A stretch of DNA of 64,000 bases from Viridibacillus sp050278625 (GTDB lineage Bacteria; Bacillota; Bacilli; Bacillales_A; Planococcaceae), in contig NZ_JBNNTI010000014.1 in the NCBI RefSeq assembly GCF_050278625.1, positions 22,216 through 86,215 of the forward strand, in the 5' to 3' direction. A program made the translations under genes and the position numbers. Below the pieces are notes generated by a model that saw only the letters and a program-made list of their open reading frames with translations, searched no databases and was not told the origin of the DNA. This document shows, piece after piece, positions 56,581 to 64,000 of the stretch (positions are counted from its first letter, which is position 1; each line of letters begins with the position of its first letter).

Positions 56581-57594
56581 TTGGCTAATACGAATAATTT
56601 ACTAACCATCAAGAATCTACACACTAGTTTTCGAATAAAGGATACATACTATGATGCTGTTGATGATGTTTCTATAACTTTAAATAAGAATGAGATTTTA
56701 GCTATAGTTGGAGAGTCAGGATGTGGAAAGAGTACATTAGCTACTTCAATAGTTGGTTTACATGCTGAAAACAATACTAGAGTTACAGGTGAAATCCTTT
56801 ATAAAGATTTAAACCTAGCAGGACTTCCAGAAGATAAGTTTAATGAAATTCGTGGTAATGATATTGGGATGATTTTCCAAGATCCATTATCTGCATTAAA
56901 TCCTCTAATGCGAATCGGTGAACAAATTTCAGAATCTTTAGTCTACCATACAGATTTTACAAAAGAGCGCAGAGCAGAACGTGTTCTTGAATTATTAAAT
57001 CAAGTAGGTATACCGAATCCTGAAAGAGTTGCTAGACAATTTCCACATCAATTATCAGGTGGAATGCGCCAACGTGTCATGATTGCTATTGCAATCGCTT
57101 GTAAACCAGCTATTATCGTAGCTGACGAGCCAACAACGGCGCTAGATGTAACGATTCAAGCTCAAATACTAGATTTATTGAAAGAATTACAAGCGGAAAC
57201 AGAGAGTGGCATTATATTGATTACACATGATCTTGGAGTTGTTGCAGAAGTTGCAGATCGTGTGGCTGTTATGTATGCAGGTCAAATTATTGAAGCAGCC
57301 TCTGTAGAGGAGTTATTTAATAACCCTAAGCATCCGTATACAAGATCACTACTTAACTCAATTCCACAGATGAATAGCGAAAACGAGAAGCTTCAAGTCA
57401 TTAAAGGATTAGTACCATCGCTCAAAAACTTACCGCGTCGAGGATGTCGTTTTTCATCTCGAATTCCGTGGCTTGCTGCAGAGACACATGAAGATAATCC
57501 AGTATTGCATGAAGTTGCCCCTGGACACCTTGTAAGATGTACTTGCTGGAAACACTTTGATTTCGAAGGTGCAGAAGGAGGACAACTAAGATGA
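56581..57594 (+). CDS. Peptide ABC transporter ATPase (OppD/DppD type)
   Basis: About 337 residues from TTG 56581 after AAAGGAG; the upstream TTG at 56563 lies before that RBS. Walker A GESGCGKST, signature LSGGMRQRV, Walker B VADEPTTALD. The C-terminal domain keeps GCRF, but the later Cys of the usual RCP and C-rich knuckle is RIP here, so the iron-sulfur-type site seen in some DppD proteins is probably lost. Pairs with the next gene as a heterodimeric ATPase. Confidence 0.9.
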   Translation: MANTNNLLTIKNLHTSFRIKDTYYDAVDDVSITLNKNEILAIVGESGCGKSTLATSIVGLHAENNTRVTGEILYKDLNLAGLPEDKFNEIRGNDIGMIFQDPLSALNPLMRIGEQISESLVYHTDFTKERRAERVLELLNQVGIPNPERVARQFPHQLSGGMRQRVMIAIAIACKPAIIVADEPTTALDVTIQAQILDLLKELQAETESGIILITHDLGVVAEVADRVAVMYAGQIIEAASVEELFNNPKHPYTRSLLNSIPQMNSENEKLQVIKGLVPSLKNLPRRGCRFSSRIPWLAAETHEDNPVLHEVAPGHLVRCTCWKHFDFEGAEGGQLR

Positions 57595-58538
57595 GTTTTA
57601 TGCAAATAAAAAATTTATGTGTACATTACCCAATTCGCGGCGGATTTTTCAATAAAGTCACCGATCATGTTTATGCAGTTGATGGTGTTAGCATGGAATT
57701 TGAAAAAGGAAAAACATATGGTTTAGTTGGTGAATCAGGTTCGGGTAAATCAACAACAGGAAAAGCAATTATTGGCCTTGAGAAAATTACATCCGGTAGC
57801 ATTATATATGAAGGGCAAAATGTTACGAACCAACGTCGTGAACGAACTTCACCATATAACAGAGATATTCAGATGATTTTTCAAGATTCACATTCTAGTA
57901 TGAATCCAAGAAAACGTATAAAGGATATTATTGCAGAGCCTATTCGCAATTTTTTGAAATTAAGCGATCAAGAAGAAAATAAGCGGATTAATGAATTGTT
58001 GGCAATTGTAGGAATGCCAGAGGATGCTAAATATAAATATCCACATGAATTTTCAGGTGGTCAAAAGCAACGTATAGGTATCGCTAGAGCAGTTGCTTGT
58101 AGGCCGAAGATGATTATTGCAGATGAACCCGTTTCAGCGCTTGACTTATCCGTACAAGCACAGGTATTAAACTTTATGAAGGATATTCAAGAAGAATATG
58201 GATTAAGTTATTTATTTATATCTCACGACCTAGGTGTTGTAAAACATATGTGTGACAATATTTCTATTATGTACAAAGGGAGATTTGTTGAGACTGGTCG
58301 TCGTGAAGATATTTATAAAAATCCACAACATATTTACACACAACGTTTATTATCTGCAATTCCTAATATTGAGCCAGCTACTCGTATTGAACGTAAGAAA
58401 GAACGCCAAGGTGTAGAAGCTCTTTACCAGGCTGAACATCATAAGTATTACGATAAAAACGGCAAAGTATATGCTCTAAAGCAATTAAGTAATACGCATT
58501 CTGTTGCCATGAATATGCATGAAAAAGGAGGCAATTAA
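57591..58538 (+). CDS. Peptide ABC transporter ATPase (OppF/DppF type)
   Basis: 315 residues. Walker A GESGSGKST, signature FSGGQKQRIG, Walker B IIADEPVSALDLS. GGAGG precedes the start and the gene overlaps the previous stop by 4 bases. The second ATPase of a five-gene importer. Confidence 0.9.
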   Translation: MSFMQIKNLCVHYPIRGGFFNKVTDHVYAVDGVSMEFEKGKTYGLVGESGSGKSTTGKAIIGLEKITSGSIIYEGQNVTNQRRERTSPYNRDIQMIFQDSHSSMNPRKRIKDIIAEPIRNFLKLSDQEENKRINELLAIVGMPEDAKYKYPHEFSGGQKQRIGIARAVACRPKMIIADEPVSALDLSVQAQVLNFMKDIQEEYGLSYLFISHDLGVVKHMCDNISIMYKGRFVETGRREDIYKNPQHIYTQRLLSAIPNIEPATRIERKKERQGVEALYQAEHHKYYDKNGKVYALKQLSNTHSVAMNMHEKGGN

Positions 58539-58539
58539 A

Positions 58540-59502
58540 ATGTGGAAAACGATATTGAGACGATTTTTAGTTATGATTCCACAGTTGTTTGTCCTTAGTT
58601 TACTGATCTTTATCATGGCAAAGCTTATGCCTGGTGATCCATTTACAGGATTAATAACACCAGATACAGATCCAGGCACAATAGAAGAATTAAAGATAAA
58701 AGCAGGATTGTATGATCCGTGGTATGAACAATACTATCACTGGATAAAAAATGCTTTCCAAGGTGATTTTGGAGACAGTTATACATATAAAATAGCAGTC
58801 TCGACACTTATTGGTGAACGAGCATTCAATACTTTTTGGTTATCGTTATTGAGTGCCTTTTTATTGTATGCACTTGCGATTCCATTAGGAATTTTAGCAG
58901 GGCGCTATCAAGATTCATTGCTTGATAAGGCAATTGTTTTATATAGTTTTATTAGTTTCGCTATTCCAACTTTCGTATTAGCTTTAATTTTCTTATTTAC
59001 GTTCGGTTATCATTTTCCAATCTTCCCGACGAGCGGAACAGTGGATGTTTCACATGACCCTGGGACTTGGGGATATTTTTGGAGCAAGATATATCATATG
59101 CTTTTACCGGCTATCACATATGCTTTACTAGCTACTACTGGAGTAATTCAATATTTACGTACTGAAATAATTGATTCAAAATCAATGGATTATGTTAAAA
59201 CAGCACGTAGTAAGGGTCTTCCGATTTCGAAAGTGTATTCTAAACACATTTTCAGAAACTCGCTATTACCAATCGCTGCATTCTTTGGATTTACCATTAC
59301 AGGACTATTAGGTGGATCAATTTTTATCGAAACAATCTTCGGATATCCAGGAATGGGACAGTTGTTTGTTTCATCGATTGCATCACGTGACTACAGCGTA
59401 ATTACTACATTGGTCATGTTATTTGGCACCTTAACATTAATGGGTAGTCTGCTGTCCGATATTATTATGAGTATTGTTGATCCAAGAATTCGGATAGATT
59501 GA
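58540..59502 (+). CDS. Peptide ABC transporter permease (OppB/DppB type)
   Basis: About 320 residues from ATG 58540, which follows AAAAGGAGG; an in-frame ATG at 58519 overlaps oppF and lies before the RBS. Six membrane spans and the EAA loop YVKTARSKGLPISKVYSKHI that contacts the ATPases. Confidence 0.9.
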   Translation: MWKTILRRFLVMIPQLFVLSLLIFIMAKLMPGDPFTGLITPDTDPGTIEELKIKAGLYDPWYEQYYHWIKNAFQGDFGDSYTYKIAVSTLIGERAFNTFWLSLLSAFLLYALAIPLGILAGRYQDSLLDKAIVLYSFISFAIPTFVLALIFLFTFGYHFPIFPTSGTVDVSHDPGTWGYFWSKIYHMLLPAITYALLATTGVIQYLRTEIIDSKSMDYVKTARSKGLPISKVYSKHIFRNSLLPIAAFFGFTITGLLGGSIFIETIFGYPGMGQLFVSSIASRDYSVITTLVMLFGTLTLMGSLLSDIIMSIVDPRIRID

Positions 59503-59535
59503 CGAATATTAATGACTAAGGAGAGGTGAATAGAG

Positions 59536-60450
59536 ATGGCACAACAATCAGGAAATACAATAAACACGACGCAAGATAACATTATGAGCTCTCCACCGAC
59601 TGGATTGCAAGTCATTATGAGGGAGTTCAAAAAAGACAAATTGGCAATGTTTTCACTAATTCTATTAGGATTAATCATTGTAGGCGTTTACGTAGCAGCA
59701 CTTTTTATTGATCAAGATGAAGTTATGTTGATTAGTTTAAGATGGAAATATGCAGAACCTGGTGAAGGATTTATTCTTGGAGCAGATCATGGAGGAAGAT
59801 CTATTTTAGGGCAGTTAATTATTGGAGCAAGAAATTCTATAACTATTGCCATAGCTATTACAGTCATCACCGGAGTTGCTGGAGTTGTTGTCGGTCTAGT
59901 TACAGGATACTTTGGTGGATTTATTGATAATTTTTTTATGCGTATTATAGATTTTCTTATGACGTTACCAACAACTATGATTATTATTGTGTTCGTTACA
60001 ATTATTCCGAAATACAATGTAACGGCATTTATATTGATAATGAGTGCCTTCTTATGGATAGGTACGGCAAGACTTATTCGCAGTAAATCTCTATCAGAAA
60101 GTAGACGAGATTATGTAAGTGCTTCTAAGACAATGGGAACTCGTAATTCAACTATTATTTTCAAAGAAATCATGCCAAATTTAAGTTCAATAATTATTGT
60201 TGATTTAACATTGAACTTTGCAGGAAACGTTGGCATTGAAACAGGATTATCTTTTCTAGGTTTCGGCTTACCACCGTCAACACCAAGTTTAGGAACTCTT
60301 GTTAGTTACGCAGCAAATCCTGAAGTAATGTCTACGAAGTTATGGATATGGTTACCTGCAGCAATACTAATTTTAGTATTGATGTTAGGAATAAATTATG
60401 TTGGACAGGCATTGCGCCGTTCAGCAGATGCAAGGCAGAGACTAGGATAA
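59536..60450 (+). CDS. Peptide ABC transporter permease (OppC/DppC type)
   Basis: 304 residues with six membrane spans; the N-terminal OppC-N segment and the EAA loop YVSASKTMGTRNSTIIFKEI mark it. GGAGAGG precedes the start. Partner of the upstream permease. Confidence 0.9.
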   Translation: MAQQSGNTINTTQDNIMSSPPTGLQVIMREFKKDKLAMFSLILLGLIIVGVYVAALFIDQDEVMLISLRWKYAEPGEGFILGADHGGRSILGQLIIGARNSITIAIAITVITGVAGVVVGLVTGYFGGFIDNFFMRIIDFLMTLPTTMIIIVFVTIIPKYNVTAFILIMSAFLWIGTARLIRSKSLSESRRDYVSASKTMGTRNSTIIFKEIMPNLSSIIIVDLTLNFAGNVGIETGLSFLGFGLPPSTPSLGTLVSYAANPEVMSTKLWIWLPAAILILVLMLGINYVGQALRRSADARQRLG

Positions 60451-60466
60451 TAGAGGAGGAAAAGAG

Positions 60467-62260
60467 ATGAAGAAAAAGAATTGGTCATTACTTGCTATGT
60501 TGTTAGTTTTAGTGCTTGTTCTAGCGGCGTGTGGCGGAGACAAGGACGGAAAAAAAGCTAGCGGTGGTGTTGACAAAGATGCACCTGAGAAAGTGGATGC
60601 TAGCAAATTCCCACTAGTTGTAGACAACAAAGATGAGGCAATCAAGGGCGGAACTTTACAAGTTGGTCTTATAGTTGAAACTCCATTCAAAGGGATTTTC
60701 TTAGCTGAATTAGCTGATGATGCGTATGATTCTGATATTATGGAGTATGCAAGTAACACTTTATTTGAAACAAAAGAAGACTTCTTATTGAGTGATGAAG
60801 GTCTTGCTTCATTAAAGGTAAAGGCTGATGAGAAAAAAGCAATAGTTACAATTCGTAAAAATGTAAAATGGTCTGATGGCAAGCCTTTCACTATCGATGA
60901 CGTTATTTTCCCATATGAAATCATTGGTCATAAGGACTATACGGGTATTCGTTATGATGGTGATTTCAAAAATATTGTTGGTGCTACTGAGTATCATGCT
61001 GGTAAAGCAAAAACTATTTCTGGCTTAAAAAAAATTGATGATTATAATTTAGAAATTTCATTTAAAAAATTATCACCAGCTATTTATAACGGTGGTGACG
61101 GCTTATGGAGCTCTGCAGCACCTAAACATTACTTAAAAGATGTAGCAATCAAGGATTTGGTTAAATCTAATAAAATCCGTAAAACACCAGTTACTCTTGG
61201 TGCGTTTAAATACGATAAAATTGTTAATGGTGAATCAGTTCAATTTTCAGCAAACGAATTCTATTGGAGAGGCAAACCGAAAATCGATAATGTTAAAGTA
61301 ACAGCTGTCCCATCCTCTCAAATTAGTGAAGCCTTAAAAGCTGGTAAATATGATTTGACGACTAAATTCAGAGGTGATTATGCTTCAATCAAAGATTTGA
61401 AAAACTTAACAGTATTAGGCCGACCAGAATTATCTTACGATTATGTAGGTTTCAAACTTGGTAAATTTAATAAAATAACAGGTGAAAATGAAACAGATCC
61501 AAATACTAAAATGAATGACGTTAGTTTACGTCAAGCATTTGCTTATGCAATGGATATTGAACAAGTTACAGATGAATACTATGCTGGTTTGAAAACACGT
61601 AGTAACTCTTTAATTCCACCAGCATTTTCAGCATTCTATGATGATACATTAGAAGGTTTCAAATATGATCCAGATAAAGCTAATAAATTATTAGACGATG
61701 CTGGTTACAAAGATGTTGATGGTGATGGCATTCGTGAAGATAAAAACGGTAAAAAATTAGAAATTAAACTAGCTACAAAGCCTGTTGATGAGAATACCGA
61801 AGCAATCATGCAGTTCTATTTGCAAAATTGGAAAGCAGTTGGTTTAAATGTTGTATTAACGACAGGACGTTTAATTGAACTCAACAGCTTCTATGATAAA
61901 GTGAAAGCCGATGATAAAAATATCGACGTATTTATAGGGGCATGGCAAACTGGTACAAACCCATCTCCATCAGGTTTATATGCTCATGATGCAGAATATA
62001 ACTTCAGTCGTTTTACTTCGCCAGAGTTAGATAAATTATTATCTGATATCGACTCTAAAAAAGCAATTAATCCTGAATTCCGTTCAAAAGCATTTAGAGA
62101 TTGGCAAGTATATATGGCTGAACAAGCACCTGTATTCCCAATCTCCTACAGTACAGAACTTATACCGGTTAACAAACGTGTGAAAAACTACAATGTAAAC
62201 TACGTTAATGGAAGTAAATTAAACGAGATCGAACTTACTGCTGACGCACCAATTAAATAA
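60467..62260 (+). CDS. Peptide-binding lipoprotein (OppA/DppA type, SBP family 5)
   Basis: 597 residues. Lipobox LVLAAC after a basic N terminus, then the SBP_bac_5 fold (NVKWSDGKPFTIDDV, AFAYAMDIEQV). Presents oligopeptides to the permeases. In Rgg/SHP organisms an Opp importer is needed for pheromone uptake, so this operon could serve the SHP-like peptide, but nothing in sequence links them. Confidence 0.92.
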   Translation: MKKKNWSLLAMLLVLVLVLAACGGDKDGKKASGGVDKDAPEKVDASKFPLVVDNKDEAIKGGTLQVGLIVETPFKGIFLAELADDAYDSDIMEYASNTLFETKEDFLLSDEGLASLKVKADEKKAIVTIRKNVKWSDGKPFTIDDVIFPYEIIGHKDYTGIRYDGDFKNIVGATEYHAGKAKTISGLKKIDDYNLEISFKKLSPAIYNGGDGLWSSAAPKHYLKDVAIKDLVKSNKIRKTPVTLGAFKYDKIVNGESVQFSANEFYWRGKPKIDNVKVTAVPSSQISEALKAGKYDLTTKFRGDYASIKDLKNLTVLGRPELSYDYVGFKLGKFNKITGENETDPNTKMNDVSLRQAFAYAMDIEQVTDEYYAGLKTRSNSLIPPAFSAFYDDTLEGFKYDPDKANKLLDDAGYKDVDGDGIREDKNGKKLEIKLATKPVDENTEAIMQFYLQNWKAVGLNVVLTTGRLIELNSFYDKVKADDKNIDVFIGAWQTGTNPSPSGLYAHDAEYNFSRFTSPELDKLLSDIDSKKAINPEFRSKAFRDWQVYMAEQAPVFPISYSTELIPVNKRVKNYNVNYVNGSKLNEIELTADAPIK

Positions 62261-62276
62261 TGTAACAAGTAAGACA

Positions 62277-62323
62277 AAACCCTCGAACAGTTGTACAGAA
62301 AAGTGCAAAGTTCGGGGGTTTTT
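62277..62323 (+). terminator. Terminator of the opp operon
   Basis: AAACCCTCGAAC pairs with GTTCGGGGGTTT (one G-U pair) around a 21-base loop, with a T run. Confidence 0.75.
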
Positions 62324-62456
62324 ATCATTTCTGAAAAAGATATACGTGTCAAAAGTAATAGATGAAAATATTTTTTTTTAATTCTTACAATTAAAAACAG
62401 TTTTAGATTACAATAATACTAGGGTGAATTAAGTATTCATAAAGGGGGTCATTCAT

Positions 62457-63557
62457 TTGGATACGACATTAGTAAGGGTGGCTGATTTACGATTGGGTAG
62501 TATTGTGGCTGAGGATATAATGGCCAATACACAATACCCTATTGTTTATAAAAATACTAAAATTACCAGAGAACATATAATTGTATTTAAGGCTTTCCAG
62601 ATTCAAAGGATCCCAGTGCTCACTGTATCTATTGTTGAGAAAAAAGAAAATGAAAGCGCGTTAGTTCCTGAAACTGTTAAGGAAGATGAAGTGGTAGTTG
62701 AAAGTATGACACCATTTGCTAGCCAATATGGAAAAAGTGTTGAGGAATTTAAATCGGAATTCTTCAAATGGCAGGCAGGTAGTAAGGTTGATATTGTAAA
62801 GGTCCGTACTATTATTCTTCCATTAATAGATTATATATTAAAAAATCGCGCACTTATTTTTTCGTTAAATGAACTTTCGGATTCTAAAAATTACATCTAT
62901 CATCATTCTGTAGCGCTTAGTTTAATCTCAGCTGCAATTGCACACAAAATGGGCTTATCTAAAGGTGATATCATTCAAATGGCTTGCGCAGCTGTTTTAG
63001 CTGATTGTGGTATGGCAAAAGTGAACAAAAAAATTCTTAAAAAAGCGGGAGCCTTAACTGAGTTAGAACTTAAAGAAATTCAAGAGCATCCATTTTATAG
63101 TGCACAGCTGGTAAAAGATATTCCTCTTTTAAAAGCTGATATGAAGATTGCTATATATCAACACCATGAGCGATTAGATGGTAGTGGCTATCCATTAGGT
63201 GAGAAGGGTAACAGCATTGCTATATATTCTCATATTATTGCAGTAGCAGATGTTTTCCATGCAATGACATGCGAACGGGTATACAGAGAAAAGGAATCAC
63301 CATTTAAAGTATTAGAAATGATCCGCCAATCTCAATTTGGTAAATTTAATATTGAAGTTGTTCACACATTATTTAGTTGTTTAGCAGATTTACCATTAGG
63401 AACAAAAGTAGAATTATCTAATTTTGCATTGGCAACAATTGTTTTTGTAAATAAGAATACTCCTACCCGTCCAGTTGTAAAGTTAATAGACACATCGGAA
63501 ATCATTGATTTATCAAGGAATCGTATATTATACATTGAGAGATTAATAGTAGAATAA
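62457..63557 (+). CDS. Degenerate HD-GYP domain protein
   Basis: 366 residues from TTG 62457 after AAGGGGGTC. The N-terminal region (1-140) is unassigned. The HD-GYP domain starts with YIYHHSVALS (about 147-156). HHERLDGSGYP is intact, but the catalytic HD pair reads AD (A182-D183 in VLADCGMAK, K188 kept). HD-GYP proteins hydrolyse c-di-GMP; loss of the metal-ligand His suggests a receptor or inactive paralogue. Alone, upstream of the rRNA operon. Confidence 0.8.
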   Translation: MDTTLVRVADLRLGSIVAEDIMANTQYPIVYKNTKITREHIIVFKAFQIQRIPVLTVSIVEKKENESALVPETVKEDEVVVESMTPFASQYGKSVEEFKSEFFKWQAGSKVDIVKVRTIILPLIDYILKNRALIFSLNELSDSKNYIYHHSVALSLISAAIAHKMGLSKGDIIQMACAAVLADCGMAKVNKKILKKAGALTELELKEIQEHPFYSAQLVKDIPLLKADMKIAIYQHHERLDGSGYPLGEKGNSIAIYSHIIAVADVFHAMTCERVYREKESPFKVLEMIRQSQFGKFNIEVVHTLFSCLADLPLGTKVELSNFALATIVFVNKNTPTRPVVKLIDTSEIIDLSRNRILYIERLIVE

Positions 63558-63567
63558 CTTTATTGAT

Positions 63568-63653
63568 TCTATCCCTTTATATAGTATTTATATAGGAAGA
63601 AACTCTTTAGAGAAATAAGAAGTTTTAAAGGGTAGGGATAGAGTTCTATTTTT
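63568..63653 (+). terminator. Weak terminator after HD-GYP gene
   Basis: TCTATCCCT pairs with AGGGATAGA around a loop of more than 50 bases, and TTCTATTTTTTT follows. The long loop lowers confidence. Confidence 0.4.
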
Positions 63654-63666
63654 TTGTTAAAAGGTG

Positions 63667-63696
63667 TTGACAGTTATATAGATATTGGTGTATTAT
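63667..63696 (+). promoter_or_regulatory. rRNA operon promoter P1
   Basis: TTGACA, an 18-base spacer and TATTAT. Confidence 0.65.
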
Positions 63697-63769
63697 ATTA
63701 ATTGTCGATAAGACGTACTGAACAAAACTTAATAACTTCATTTAAACAAAACTTTTTCAAAAAGAGTAG

Positions 63770-63798
63770 TTGACACTTGAAGGTGTAAATGTTAAGAT
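63770..63798 (+). promoter_or_regulatory. rRNA operon promoter P2
   Basis: TTGACA, a 17-base spacer and TAAGAT, followed by a leader with ACCTTGAAAACTGAAC that is typical of Bacillales rrn operons. Tandem rrn promoters are usual in this group. Confidence 0.8.
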
Positions 63799-63961
63799 TT
63801 AAAAGTCGTCAAAACAAAACGGCAAAATGAACCTTGAAAACTGAACATGCAAGACGTTAATCAATAAATGTTTTTGGACATCAACTTTGTTGGTGGATCA
63901 AAACGAAATAGATATCATCTTCGGATGATACGCTAGCAAAGCTAATGAGCTTTCAAACTAC

Positions 63962-64000
63962 TTTTATGGAGAGTTTGATCCTGGCTCAGGACGAACGCTG
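63962..64000 (+). rRNA. rrs: 16S rRNA, 5' end only
   Basis: GAGTTTGATCCTGGCTCAGG is the universal 5' end of 16S rRNA. The gene runs off the window. Confidence 0.98.

Noticed and set aside
1..64000. CRISPR arrays, tRNA genes, prophage
   Set aside because: No regularly spaced repeats, no cloverleaf ending in CCA, no integrase or structural phage genes seen by eye.

Overview
The window is the origin region of a low-GC, spore-forming Gram-positive chromosome (Bacillales). The gene order from rlmH through wal, purA, dnaB, rpsF, noc/parAB, rnpA, oriC, dnaA, dnaN, recF and gyrBA to an rRNA operon is that of Bacillus and its relatives. Protein flavour and the many TTG starts suggest Planococcaceae (Lysinibacillus, Viridibacillus or Solibacillus type), but that is an impression and no database was searched.

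Layout. (1) 1-14049 is accessory DNA. It holds two decayed, related insertion-sequence relics in opposite orientation (about 179-523 and 13233-13479), the two separated halves of a broken thioredoxin-like gene, a stranded T-box terminator, a histidine-kinase scrap, one intact MFS gene and a compact peptide natural-product (RiPP) cluster at 2558-12607. (2) 14050-23510, mostly minus strand: rlmH, a CxxH/CxxC gene missed by length filters (yyzF), htrA, the walRKHIJ cell-wall operon and a LysM/G5/M23 cell-wall hydrolase. (3) 23893-46715: yitT, purA, dnaB, rplI, gdpP, yybS, rpsR-ssb-rpsF, ychF, mscS, yyaC, parAB, noc, rsmG, mnmG, mnmE, jag, yidC, rnpA and rpmH, mostly reading away from the origin. 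(4) 46716-56004: bipartite oriC, then dnaA, dnaN, yaaA, recF, gyrB and gyrA on the plus strand. (5) 56581-64000: a five-gene peptide ABC transporter, a degenerate HD-GYP protein and the start of a 16S rRNA gene behind tandem promoters.

The most novel system is the RiPP cluster. Reading leftward from 11454 it encodes a 31-residue basic precursor ending AGRRYTSPIR, an intra-operon terminator, a protein that fuses a zinc-binding E1-like cyclodehydratase partner to a YcaO domain, an arginase-family enzyme, an MFS exporter, a DUF2087 protein, a full-length LanB-type dehydratase and an M3-like HEIGH metallopeptidase. A divergent Rgg/MutR-type regulator (11738) faces a 19-codon hydrophobic peptide ORF (11514-11573) that looks like its pheromone. 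The precursor has no Cys, there is no LanC cyclase and no FMN azoline dehydrogenase, and the core has three Arg, one Thr and one Ser. The simplest reading is an ornithine-rich peptide with a dehydrated and/or azoline-modified Thr-Ser pair, made under peptide quorum sensing. That chemistry is inference from gene content.

Other points of note are DnaA-box clusters well outside oriC (rlmH-htrA gap and mnmE-jag gap), a perfect parS inside parB and a near-perfect one between noc and rsmG, and a hairpin-rich element in the mnmE-jag gap.
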